From: Chlamydomonas sphaeroides
Taxonomy: Eukaryota; Chlorophyta; Chlorophyceae; Chlamydomonadales; Chlamydomonadaceae
DNA: 34,804 bases
Assembly (NCBI GenBank): GCA_001662425.1
Contig: BDDC01001046.1
Coordinates: 1-34,804 of the forward strand
Direction of reading: 5' to 3'
Below, piece after piece: positions 1 to 10,398 of this stretch; position 1 is the stretch's first letter; each line of letters opens with the position of its first letter. The position numbers and the translations under genes are program-made. Under the pieces are notes generated by a model. It saw only the letters and a list, made by a program, of their open reading frames with translations. It searched no databases and was not told where the DNA came from.

Positions 1-445
1 GGCCATGTAGGCGGAGGTGGTGCCTGGCAGGGGCGGGGAGGGAGGGGCGGGAGGGAGGGGGGGCGGGAGGGGGGGTGGGAGGGGGCGGCAAGGGAGGGGA
101 GGGGAGGGGAGGGGTGCCCTGCAAGCGCGGCCGCCGGCCCTCAGGTTGCTGCTACCACACCTCACAGGCGGATATACATCATCGGTTGCCCCGCATGCTG
201 CCCCGCATGCCCGCATGTTGCACTCCGCGCCGCGGCCCCCTCCCGCCCCCGCACCCGGCACTGCGCCATTGAACATCTTGTGCTTGCTCGACTTGGAGCC
301 GGACTCAGACTCGGACTCGCCCGCCTCCTCGGCCGCCCACCGCCGCGGCGCCTCCTCGCCCGGCCCCAGCCCCTGCCCCTCCTCGCCCTCCAGCCAGCCG
401 CCGCCGCCCAGGCCCGCCAGGCCTTCCTGCACGCCGCCGCCGCCG

Positions 446-487
<42 letters not shown>

Positions 488-1919
488 GCGAGGCTGCGCC
501 GCCTGCCCATGCCCCGCCGCCTCGCCTGCAGCCGCGCCTCCTCGGCCTCCAGCAGCCGCAGCAGCGCCGCCTCACCTAGCTCGGCCTCGCCCCCGCCACC
601 CTCGCCGCCAGCCCCTGCCCCCTCCGCCCCCACTGCCGCCGCCAGCCCCCGCCCGCTGCCGCTCCCCGCCAGAAGCCGCCGGTGCGCGGCCCCGCCGCCG
701 CCGGTGCTGCTGCTGCTGCTGCTGGCGCTGCTGACGTTGGGCGGCATGGCGGCGTTGAGCCAGCGGGTGTAGTGCCCCTGCGGTGGCGGGCGGCGGCGGC
801 GGCGGCGGCGGGGCGCGCCGGATCACCATGGCGGCACATGACGGCATGACTCACGCACTCGCCACACCCCTGCCCGACGGGCCGCGCCATGAGGTGAGGA
901 CGCTGCGGGCCGCCGCTGCGGGCCTGCGCCGACACGCAGCCAGCGCGCCCCTTTCCTTTGCTCGCCGGCCCCGTCCCCTCTCCTCCCCTCGCCTCGCCTC
1001 CCCTGCCCTGCCCAGCCCTCCTGGGGCCGCACCATGTAGGTGGTGGCGAAGGTGGGCCCGCAGCCGGTGCCCACCCCCGCGGTGATGGAGCCGCCCAGCG
1101 CGCCCACACGGATGGCGCCGCCTGACGGGGGGGGGCAGGGAGGCAGGGGGGGTGGGAGGGAGGGACAGTGGGTTCCGGCGGGAGGTGTGTGGGGAGGGAG
1201 TGGGGCGCAGCTGCCCACACGTCGGTGGGAAGCGCGGGGCCGGGGGAGGGGCGAGGGAGAGGGGGCGGGGAGGGGGCACCAGGGCATGATTGAATAGCAG
1301 CGTAGGCACGTGCCCCGGGTGGGTGGTGGGTGTGCCGGGGCTGGGGGCGGCGCGTGACAGCAGCTTGGCGGGGCGCCCGCCTTGCTCGGCGGGGCGTCCG
1401 CCCGCCGGATAGCTGCGCGTGCTGAGTGGTGGCTCAGGCTTGGCTCACCCGCACGGATGCGCTCGAGGAGCAGGCGGAGACGCAGCGCCGGTCCCTGGTA
1501 CGAGATACCGGCTAGACGGTCGGGCAGGTCCATCGCAAAGTTGTAGCCAAGGTGGCTCTCGCCGGGGACGGGCGTGACGGGGCCCGAGCCGTCGTTGTTG
1601 AGCACGCGGTCTTCAGGCATGTAGTCCCCTGCGAAATGGGGCAGAATCCAGTGACGGAAATGGATGCTCTGGCGAACTGGGCTGCGCTTGCGAGAGCCTC
1701 GGCGCCCGCAGAAGGGAAGCGACCGATTATGCGAACCCGGTCGATGGACCCACAATAGAGCTGGGCCAGCGCCTTCTCCACGTCATTAAGTCCATCTACA
1801 TGTGGTCCGTCAGAAGCATCCGCCACCGTCGCGGCGGAGAGAATGCCGCAGCACAGGCACAGCGCTATGCGCCACCGCTGCGCGTGCCGGGCCATTGCTG
1901 TTATCCGGGACGTGGGCAT
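1..1919 (-). CDS. SGNH/GDSL-like hydrolase, 5' part, runs off left edge
   Basis: Probable secreted esterase-like SGNH hydrolase. Exons on the minus strand: 1919..1754, 1628..1449, 1121..1033, 777..255 and 23..1 (continues left); all junction phases agree. The start is ATG 1919 or 1895; the second opens MARHAQRWRIALCLCCGIL, a good signal peptide. Exon 3 holds block I, VGALGGSITAG, in which the Ser is the expected nucleophile. Exons 4 and 5 join to read FNGAVPG/TTSAYMA, the next conserved block of algal SGNH proteins; this join shows that 24..254 is an intron. Exon 4 carries about 150 residues of low complexity (Ser runs, Gly, Glu, Q12, ESESES) between YTRWLNAAMPP and HKMFNGAVPG. The remaining catalytic Asp-His part lies outside the window. 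Family call is secure; the exon 1/2 and exon 3/4 boundaries are less so. Substrate unknown. Confidence 0.78.
29..123. repeat. G/purine-rich tract in SGNH intron 4
   Basis: The + strand is almost pure GGGAGG/GGGGC runs, so the gene's sense strand is a C-rich pyrimidine tract leading into the acceptor at 24-25. Multiple G3+ runs on the + (template) strand could form G-quadruplexes. It explains the spurious Gly/Arg reading frames here. Confidence 0.7.
448..483 (-). repeat. (CAG)12 coding tract, polyglutamine
   Basis: Twelve uninterrupted CTG on the + strand, read as CAG and translated as Q12 inside the SGNH hydrolase insertion. A second run of AGC triplets near 703-722 gives poly-Ser in the same exon. 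Confidence 0.9.
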
Positions 1920-2866
1920 CTGTCTCTAGTGCCTAGAAGCGGCTCGGTAGTCCGCGACAATGCTCGTCATGTGTTTCTAGGGCACTTTCGCCACACTCAG
2001 GCCAGGCGCCACACCGAGCTACATGCAAGTGTATAGGCTCGTGCAGCGTTTTCAATTGGCCGGGGCAGAGAAACCTCCTTCTCCGTGGCGTCGGTTCCAA
2101 CTCTCGTTCCGGCACGTGTCAGTCATCTGTAACCTCCCGCCGCCCCCCACCTTCGCCTGCTTCCGGCGTCATGCGGGGCCTCTCGTCCGGCAGTCGGCCC
2201 TGCTATTTTCGACTTCCCTTCGCTGATAACCCATCCTGTCGCTGCATCGCCGGGCAAGGGCAAGGGCGTGAAAATCAGGCAGGCGAGACTCTCCCCTGGG
2301 TGAGAGTGCAGCACGCGTTGCAGGGCGTCAAGTGGGAGGACGCAGCACTAGGCCACTCGCGGGCTCCCGACTGCCTCTTGCCGCCTCTCCAGACCCTGGC
2401 GACCACCCTGGCAGCCATGGCCCGGTTGAGCGCTGACACGTCAGTTACGCGCCTGCGCACCGCCCCAGCCTCGGGCCTTCGCGTCACAGCCTGGCAGGTG
2501 TGACCTCGTCGACGTGCCAGGGGCGTGGAGCTGGATGCACAACTCCGCTCCTCCCCACCAGTTGCCCAGCGGGCCCACCGCTTCCCCGCATCCCCTGGCC
2601 TGACTCGCCCAGATCAGCTTGCAGGTGAAACCAGCGGGGACCAGGAAGTTGCGCACAGGTCAGCTTTGGTGGCCCAAGGCTATTGCGTCGGCGCTCGTAC
2701 CGGTGTCGCCTTTGCAGGTCCCCCACCCATCTGGCTGGCGGAATCTGAAAGCCCGCGTCCGGGCAGCCAGGGGGAGCATCGATCCCGTACATTCGCTGCG
2801 GTTTTGCGGAGCCTCACGCTCGCCATACCATTTGTGCAGTACCCTAGCACTGTAACATTTTCTCAG
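1920..2866. other. Divergent intergenic region, possible leader exons
   Basis: Lies between the start of the SGNH gene (-) and the UIM gene (+). GC is visibly lower than in neighbouring coding DNA. No recognisable protein. Several splice-like boundaries occur on the + strand: an acceptor at cctctccag 2391-2399, a donor after 2502, an acceptor ending about 2623 (agcttgcag) and another ending about 2718 (cctttgcag). These could be small non-coding or coding leader exons of the UIM gene, or chance. It must also contain the two promoters; no convincing TATA box was seen for the SGNH gene. Confidence 0.4.
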
Positions 2867-3287
2867 ATGTGTGCTGCTGGGCACGGAAGTTGGGCGACCC
2901 TGATCTTCTACGCCTGCCACACTTCGGCCGAACCTCTGGCGACGGCGATACCCCCTGTGGACCTAGCTGAAGTGCTGCAGGACCCACTGGATCTTGGCAC
3001 CACCCAGGTAAGCCACGTTCGCGCGTTCGCGCATGCGCGCCAATTCGTGATTGCACCCATTTGACCAGCAACGGTCGCAGCACGCCTAGCGCCCTCATTG
3101 CCTGGCCTTTTTATACATGCCTGAATCGGGCGCGACCGGACCAGCGTGGCGTACGCGCCGCCGCGTGTAGCACCAAAGGCGACCGAACATACGCTACCGG
3201 TAGCATGCTTTGCGCTGAAGCTTATCTCCGTGCAATCTGTCGCAGGCCGAACATATACCAAGCAGGGCGGGGAAAGGGTTAATCGAA
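2867..3287 (+). other. Candidate upstream exon and intron of UIM gene
   Basis: A strong donor cag|gtaagc at 3010/3011 and an acceptor gtcgcag ending at 3245 define a possible 235-nt intron. The preceding open stretch 2867..3010 starts with ATG right after a tract ending ttttctcag and joins in frame, with no stop, through 3246..3287 to the ATG at 3288. This would add 62 residues before MLEDD. The added sequence resembles no domain I know. A TATA-like TTTTTATACAT at about 3107-3117 inside the putative intron supports the competing view that transcription starts below it and 3288 is the true start. Confidence 0.4.
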
Positions 3288-5844
3288 ATGCTCGAAGACG
3301 ATGCCAGCTTTCAGGCCGACCTGCAACGGGCGATAGCAGCCAGCCTAGCGGAGAATGGCGAAGCGCCTCCTGGAGCCTGGGGCGTCGCTGCGCCAGCGCC
3401 GTGGCCCGCCCCTGCTGGCAGAACTTCGCCCGCGCTGCTGCCCCCGTCGCCGCTCTCTACCGTCGGCCTAGGCAGCGCATACCCCTCGTACGCCGACGAT
3501 GATGCGGCCCTGGCGGCTGCGCTGGCAGCCAGCATCGCGTCAGCCGAGGAGGAGCAGCAGCGGCGGAGGCTCGGCATCAGCGCAGCCGACGGCTTGGGCT
3601 GGGGCGCCCCGGCGCCAGCGCCCCCTCTGGCGCCCCTCCCCGCCTCCCTGACCGCCCCACGCCCCTCCACCTCAGCGCCGCTGCCGGGCTCCTCGCCGCC
3701 ACACGCGGCCGCCACCGCCGGCACCTCCTCCGCAGCCGCCCCGCCTCCTCCCGCGCCGCGCGGCGCCGGCCTCACCGCCTGGCCTGGCCCGCCCGCTACC
3801 GTGTCCGCCCCGCTCGACCTGTCCGCCCCCGCCAGCCGCCTGGCGGCGCTCTCGTCCGTCGCCAGCTGCCGGCTGCTGTCCTCGTCGCCCGGCAAGCACG
3901 CGCGCACGCCCTCGGCCCAGGGCGCCTCCGAGCCCTGCGCGCAGCCGCCGCACACCAAGCGCTCGCGGGCCGCCAGCGACAGCGGCGCGCACATGCACCA
4001 CGCAGCGAGCCCGCCCTCGCCCAGCGACTCCTCGCTGCAGCGCCGCCCCAGCACCGCGCAGCTCGCGGCCGAGCTGCTGCTGGCGCGCGGCGGCTGCCTG
4101 GGCCTGGGCTGGGCAGCGTCGGGGCCCGATGACCTGGCCCTGGACGGCCCCCGCCTGGCATCCGGCAACCTCGAGGCCGCGCCCGGCGCCGGCAACACGC
4201 CGCCCGAGCGGCCCGCGTCCGCCGCCTCGAGCTGCGGCGAGGCGGGGCCGGGGCCGGGGGAGCAGCAGCAGCAGCAGGCGCCGCAGCCGCAGGGCCGGGG
4301 CCTGGAGGAGGAGGCACTGCCGCAGGTGCTCAGCCTGGGCCGGGGCATGGGCGTGGGCCATGGCGAGGAGCCGGCGGGGGCTCTGGGCGGCCGCTGCGGC
4401 TCGTGGCCGCTCGAGGACTGCGGCTCGGGTGGCAGCGAGGGGCACGGCGAGGGGCTGGCGCGGGCCACTGGCGGCGGCGGCGGCGGCGGCCTGGGCTGCG
4501 AGCTGCGGCGAGCGGGCAGCTGCGGGCCGCCGGGCGGCGGCGGCGGCCGCTGGGCGGCGGGCGTGGCGCCGACGCTGGACCTGTCGCAGCCGGCGGAAGG
4601 CGGCCTTGGCGGCGGCGGCGGCGGCGCGGCGGGGGCGGCGCAGCAGCTGCGGGCGTTGTGCTCGGAGCTGCCGCCGCTGGAGGCGCCGCTCCCGCTGCGG
4701 CCGCTGCCGCCCGTGGCGCCGTCCGTGCCGCGGCTGCTGCTGCGGCCGCTGCCGATCGACGTCGGCGGTGGCGGCGGTCCGGCCCCGCGCGCGCACGAGC
4801 CGCTGCGCTCCGTATTTGCTGGCGACTGGGAGCCCGCCCGGGCCGAGCTGGCCGCCGCGGCGCCGCCGTTCTCGCGCTTTGATCTCGCGGCCCCGCCCGC
4901 GTCATCTTCCCTGCCGCCCGGCTCCGACCGTCGGCTCCTGCTGCAGCAGCCCGTGTTCTGGTACCTGGGGCCGGGCCAGGTGGCGGTGGGCCGCATCGCA
5001 GCCATCGACCGCCGCTCCGACCCCCTGCTGTACACGGTGCGGCGGGCTGGAGGGGGACTGGGGGGGCTGAGTTGTGTGTTTGGCAGGCAGGGGCAGGGGC
5101 AGGGGCAGGGGCAGGGGCAGGGGCAGGGGCAGGGGCAGGGGCAGGGCTGGGCTGGGCTGGCGTGTGGCGTCCATGGGTGGGGCGCATGGGTGCTTGCGTG
5201 GCTGGCGCTCTGCGCCGAAGAAGCTGCGGCGCACCTGCCCTCCCCGCCGACCTCGCGCCCAGCGTGCACCCAGCGTCCCGCCCGCCGGCGCCGACCGAGC
5301 CGCCCTGCCCCGCCCCTCCCGCATCCCCTTTCCCGCTCCCTTCCAGGTGCGGCTGGACGGCCCCGCGGGCGAGGCGGTGATGGCCACCGCCGACTGCCTG
5401 CTGCCGCACCTGGGCCCTGGGGACAGGGTCATGTGCCGCGTCACGGACGCAGCCGCGCAGGCGGCCGCTGCCGCGGCGGGCAGCCAGGAGGGCGCCTGGT
5501 GGTGGCTGGGCGGCGCCGTGGCGCGCTGCTGCTTCGAGGGCGCCGCGGGGCCGCAGGTGCACGTGAGGCTGGACGGCGGGGGCGTCACGGCGCCGTCGGG
5601 CTGCTTGGTGCCAGGGGGCTCGTGCGACGAGGGGGCGGGCGAGGGCATCTCCGTGCTGCCGTACGAGCGGGTGGTGCCGGTGTCGGACGCGGCCGAGGGC
5701 AGCGGCACGCTGCGGCCGCAGCTGGCGGCGCCGCTGCCGCTGCCGCTGGCTGAGGCGCCGCCGCTGGGCGGCTGGGGGCTGCCGGCGGGGGCCCCTGAGA
5801 TGGGGCCCTCGTGCATGGACATTGTGCCGTACGGTACGGCGTGA
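3288..5844 (+). CDS. UIM-containing protein with C-terminal Tudor-like module
   Basis: Model join(3288..5036, 5347..5844), 748 residues; the intron starts ACG|GTGCGG and ends TTCCAG. The N-terminus carries two ubiquitin-interacting motifs: residues about 4-22, with the core LQRAIAAS, and about 68-90, with the core LAAALAAS, each preceded by acidic residues. The middle (about 100-530) is Ala/Pro/Gly/Ser-rich and probably disordered. The C-terminal ~200 residues are ordered: PVFWYLGPGQVAVGRIAAID, then DPLLYTVRLDG across the splice junction, resembling a Tudor/SH3-like barrel (inference). It probably binds ubiquitin or ubiquitylated partners as an adaptor; no catalytic domain is visible. Ends GTA with TGA at 5842. 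Divergent from the SGNH gene, convergent with the DUF3700 gene. Confidence 0.75.
5091..5144 (+). repeat. (GGGCAG)9 hexanucleotide array in intron
   Basis: Nine perfect GGGCAG copies on the sense strand of the UIM gene intron, followed by GGGCTGGGCTGGGCTGG. The run of G-triplets is G-quadruplex-prone in the pre-mRNA. If the intron is retained the frame stays open and reads a Gly-Gln repeat. Confidence 0.92.
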
Positions 5845-7227
5845 GGGCGGGCGGCGGGCGCATGGACTGTGGGGCAGGAGCAGGCACTGCAGGGGGCAGG
5901 TGGTGCGGTGTGCGGCAGCGTTGGATTGATTATAAGCTTGGTCTTGATGTACATACCGGTATTAGGGTGCGGCCGGGGGCGCCGTGGCGGTGGCGGCTGG
6001 GCTCGTATTGGCTGCCTGCTTGCCGGCCGGCTCAGGTCTTGCGTTGGCTGCCAGCTGCCGTCGACTGCTAGGGGCGGGCCGGCGATGCACGCGGGCCGGC
6101 GTGCATGAGCGGCGGCGGCTGGCCCCCTAGTGGCGCTGCGGAAGGCCTTGTGCGGCCGCTGGCTGCTGCGAGGAGCTGCTGCTGCGTCATGGCATGGGCG
6201 CGAGTGGAGGAGCACAGCCGTGGGTCGCCGGCCGTGAGGCGGCGGCTGCTGAGGCGGCGGCAGCGGCGAGCGTGTCGGCCCCCGCGTGCGTGCGATGCGG
6301 GCGTTACAAGGATGGGTGGGTCCGGGTGCGGTGCGATGCCGTACTACGCTAGGGATGCAGCGCCCCTGGGGGGCCTCGTTGGTCTGCGTGCTGATGGCAC
6401 GAGGTGCCATACACCAGCGGGCAGGGCGGCATGCTGTCATGTGCCACCGCCGCGCCTGTCCCGACCCCCGCAACGACATGCCAGCGGCAGCCAGCGGCCT
6501 ACGCCCCAAAACTATGCGTAACTAAACGTACACCAGAAGTAATCTTCTCAAGGGGATACACGTACACATACACGTACACGCCAACGGAGAGGGGCTCGGC
6601 CAGCGCCAGGGCCGCACGCGGGTAGCCCCACCCGCCACCACACGACCGCCAGGTGCCGCAGCGCCCCCCGCTCCGGCCTAACAACATACACGTACACCAG
6701 TGCACACAGGTTGCAGCAAAAGTGGCCACAAGCTCACAGCTGATCAGCGGCAGCAACCATGCGGCCACACGCAACTCAAAACTGCCCAAAGGCAAACAGC
6801 TGCCACCGCCGCCGCTAACTCAAGCAAAACCCCCATGCGGGCCGAGCAGCGCCGCCCTCCTCACTACAGCGCCGACGGCGCTCCGCGGCGTCGGTGTTTG
6901 TTCTTCAGGGCCAGCCTGCGCCCCGCGCCGCTCCCTCCCGCTCTCTCTCCGGCACGCGGCCCATCCGCCGCGAGCCTCCGCTGACCGCCGCACACCGGGG
7001 CCCCGCCTCGCTTACCACAGCAGCCTCCCACCGCCGCCACTCCTAGCCCCCGCCGCCGCACCATGCAGGCCGCTCACCGCGCTCTTTGCTGAGCTCTAGC
7101 CGCCGGCCGCGCCCGGGTTCTCCTCCGCCGCCGCCAGGGGCCTCCAGTACCCGCCCAGCCGCTATGCCGCTCCCCGTCAACCTCCCCAACCAGCCTGCCT
7201 GCTTGCCTGCCTATCGCCAGCGCGAGC
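5845..7227. other. Convergent intergenic region, 3' UTRs
   Basis: Between the stops of the UIM gene (+) and the DUF3700 gene (-). No supported ORF; the apparent frames are GC-driven shadows. It should hold both 3' UTRs. A TGTAA (chlorophyte poly(A) signal) occurs on the minus strand at about 6305, 920 nt past the DUF3700 stop, so its use is doubtful. An AT-richer patch lies at 6510-6590. Confidence 0.6.
6557..6580. repeat. TACACG/TACACA microsatellite
   Basis: Alternating purine-pyrimidine repeat of tacacg/tacaca units; a related acatacacgtacacc stretch recurs at about 6684-6698. Intergenic, no coding role. Confidence 0.8.
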
Positions 7228-10200
7228 CTATACCGCCACCGGCGCCGCCGCCGCCCCCGCCGACGCCGCCCACGTGGGCTTCCACTCGGGCGCATCCACC
7301 CGCAGGGAGCCCGCGCCGCCGCCAACCACCACCGCCGCCGCGGCGACCGCGGCCGCGGCCTTGGCTGCGCCGTTGGGCACGGGCACCGCCTTGGCGGCCG
7401 CCGCCTGCTGCGGGTGCTGGTGCTGCTGCTGCTGCTGCTGCTGCGGCTTGGTAGGCGTGCGGCCCTCCATGCTGGGTCGCCCGCTGCGCCGGCCGCCCTT
7501 GCCCACAGAGCCCAGCCCGCCGCCGGGCGCCGACCCCGCCACCGCCGACAGCTTGGCGCTGCCCGCGCTGCTGGCGCCCTGCGAGCCGCCGCGCCAGCTG
7601 CCGTGGTTGTCAATCGACGACCGCCGGTCCCTGCCGGCGCCGCCCCTGGCCTGCGGGATGGCCACCGGCGACGAGGCCGGCGCGGCTGCGGCTGCTGCCG
7701 CGGCGGCCGCCTTGTTGGCCTTCTTGATGTTGGGGTCCTCCGCGCTCACCACGTACGTCCGGTGCGGGTGCGGCGACATGGGGCCGCCCTGACCGCCGTG
7801 GCCTGCGTCTATGCTGCCGCGCCGCGAGCGAGGCTGCCCCCCGGCGCCGGGCGCGGGCGGGTCGCCGCCGTGGCTGCTGCGGCGGCTGCCCCCGCTGAGC
7901 GGCACCAGGTGGTGGGGTGCCGGGGCGTGGTCCAGCGAGCGGCGGCAGGCGCGCGCGGGGTCGGCGGGCTGGTACAGGCGCGGCGTGGCGCTCCAGCCGT
8001 ACTTGTACTCGCCTGGGTGGGTGGTGGTGTGTGTGTGTGTGTTTGGGGGGGGGGCACGGGTTTGGCCGTCAGCAGCAGCATGGGGCAGCAGCATGGGGCA
8101 GCAGCATGGGGCGGCGGGACGATCTCAGCAGCGGCAGGGGCGTCCTGCCGGGCCTTGTCGAAACCCAGAGAGCCTTCGGCCCCACCTAGCCGCCGTCCTC
8201 GCCCATGTCGCCGTGTGCCCCTGCCGCTGCCCTCCCCCGGCGCCTACCCGGCAGGACCTCCAGCAGGTCGGTGCAGCCGCCCCCGCTGAGCAGCGCCTCG
8301 CTACAGCACAGCACCAGGCTGCCGCCGGGGGTGCGCGCCTGGGGGGGGAAGGGAGGTGAGGGGATGGGATGGGAGGCCGGGGACAAGGTGTCGGTGAGGG
8401 AGGCGCGGCCGGGGGTGCCCCGTCGCCCCGGCCTGCAGCTGCGGCCGCTAGCATGGCAAGGATGCCCTGGCGAGGGCGGCTGGGGGGGCATGTACCGAGG
8501 GAGTAACGAGCTAGTCATTCGCGAACCGAGCCAGAAGCTCGTGTACCTCCGCCCCAGCCCGGCCCAGCCGCACCCAGCCCCTGCCCGGCCCCACCTGGAA
8601 CAGCGGGCAGACGCCGCTGCCGTCGCGGGCAGCCAGCACGCGGCTCTGCACACAGGGGTGGGACGAGCAGACGGAGGCGGGTGGGCGCCGGGTGCGGTGC
8701 GGTGCGGTGCGGGGTGGCGAGGGGGCATGTTGGGGTGGCGGCGAGCGGCCCACGGCCCCTGCGCGTCGGATGGGCGCGTGTGCCGCCGGCTGCCAAACCC
8801 CGTAGCCCCCGCCCTATCCCCACCCCGGCCCCTCGCTGCTCACCGTCTTGCTCTCGTACAGCACGAAGGTGAAGGCGCCACGCAGCAGCCCCAGCATCTC
8901 CACCCCCACCTTGGCGTACATGTGGCACATGAGCTGCGGCGCGGAGGCAGCAGCCGGGCGCAGGAGAGGGGCGAGGAGAGCAACATGAGCACGGGCAGGG
9001 GCGGCTCAGGCAGCGGCCGGTGCGTCGGCTGGTGCGGAGGCTCCGGCAGCCAGCTTGCGGAGCCGGGGCCGGTAGCAATTCCAAAACCCTGCCGAGCACT
9101 CCACACCCCGTGCCTGCCCCGCACGCCGGCCCCACCTCTGCCCCCGACAACTGTGCGGTGGCGGGGCTGGGCTCGTCCTCGGGCACCGGCGTGTAGGCCT
9201 CGGCCAGGGCGGCGGCGTTGGTGAGCGCCCTGTAGTGGGTGTGGTGTTGGGGGTGGGCGGGCCGAGGTGAGGGCGGGCTGCGAGGAGAGGCGAGCCGCTG
9301 CGGTGGCCTGCGGGTGACGGGCCGCTGTGGTGGCCTGCCGGGGCCCACAGGGCGCGCGCACCCCGCTGCTGCCGCAGGGTGCCAGCACCGTCAGGCCCCA
9401 CAGCCGCAGGCCACGCGGCCCGCCAACGCCTGCCCCAGCACCCCTGCCTGACACGAGCCCCTTGCCCACGCTGGCTGGCAGCGCTAGCCACACCCGGCCT
9501 TTTCCGCTCGCCTTCCTGCCTCGCCCTGGCCCCCGCGCTCACCCCTGGAACACGCACACCGCCGACCCCACGGAGGCCAGGCTGGTGTTGCCCCCTCCGC
9601 CGCCCAGCAGCCGGCAGCCACCGCCCGGTTGCAGCACCTCGCGCCCCTCGCCGCCGGGGCCGGCGCCGGAGCCCGCGGCCGCCACCAGCGCAGCCAGCTC
9701 GGCCTTGAGCTCCTCTTCCTGCGATCAATGATGAGGGGAGAGGATGGCGAGAGGCGTGGAGGGGTTGTGAGAGGGTTGGGAGCGGCAGCGTGGGCGCGGG
9801 GACAGTGGCGAGCTGAGGGCAGCGCAAAGAGCGCGCCGCGGTGACGGCAGCGGCAGCGGCGGCAAGCAGGGGGAGTGCAGCAGCCAGGGTGCAGTTCCGT
9901 GCGCGGCTGGGGCGGGGCTAGGGGTGCTGCCGTGTGGTGGAGGGGTTGCAGCTGGGGTCACACCTTGAGAGCTCTGCGGCACTCCGAGGTGCTGAACTCG
10001 ATCACCTGCAGGGGGCACGGGACGGTGGGGGCGTGTGGGCGGGGCATCGGCAGGGAAGCAGCCGGACCTAGGATGTTGGCAGGGAGCGCCGTTTGGGCTT
10101 TGCGTGAAGCCTGCTGCTTCACGCGGCATCCGCCCTGGGCTTGAGCCTCGAGGCGTTCAGGCCACCGAGTACCCGCTCGCTGCCAGCCTGCCACCCCCTT

Positions 10201-10398
10201 CGCCTGCTACCCCTGGTACATGCGCTTCAGCCATAGCCGCGTCCCCACCGTTCGGCTGTAGCCGATTCTTCTAAGGGCACAGGGTACTGAATAGGGCGCA
10301 GGACTGGACCCGACACATTTGCCCGGCAACAGGCCCCGCGGACTCGCCTTCGGGGGGACTACGAGCACGAAAAGAGGAGGTTTGGCGTCCGCCGTCAT
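7228..10398 (-). CDS. TSJT1-like DUF3700 protein (GATase II fold)
   Basis: Eight exons: 10398..10348, 10005..9964, 9718..9543, 9229..9136, 8933..8844, 8645..8595, 8338..8248, 8012..7228; total 1380 nt, 459 residues, all phases consistent. The first ~215 residues match the plant aluminium-induced/TSJT1 (DUF3700) family: VGSAVCVFQGALTNAAALA, then CHMYAKVGVEMLGLLRGAF and FVLYESKTSRVLAARDGSG, then SLVLCCSE. This is the class II glutamine-amidotransferase fold. The N-terminus MTADAKPPLF lacks the catalytic Cys2 of active amidotransferases, as usual in the family, so it is probably non-catalytic. Residues about 216-459 are a low-complexity tail with A10, Q7 and two RRxSID sites (RRGSID, RRSSID) resembling basophilic-kinase sites. 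Intron 1 appears to use a GC donor. Plant relatives respond to stress, metals and sugar; the role here is unknown. Confidence 0.82.
8027..8112. repeat. GT run, G10 and 13-nt tandem repeat in DUF3700 intron 7
   Basis: 8027-8042 is (GT)8, 8045-8054 is G10, and 8074-8112 is three exact copies of agcagcatggggc. All lie in the intron between 8013 and 8247. Confidence 0.85.

Noticed and set aside
3672..4796. Arg/Ala-rich minus-strand ORF
   Set aside because: Shadow of UIM gene exon 1 in a GC-rich region; no recognisable residues.
3311..5269. 652-codon minus-strand open frame opposite the UIM gene
   Set aside because: GC-rich antisense shadow; Arg/Pro/Ser-rich, no domain, and it runs over the GGGCAG repeat as Pro-Cys dipeptides.
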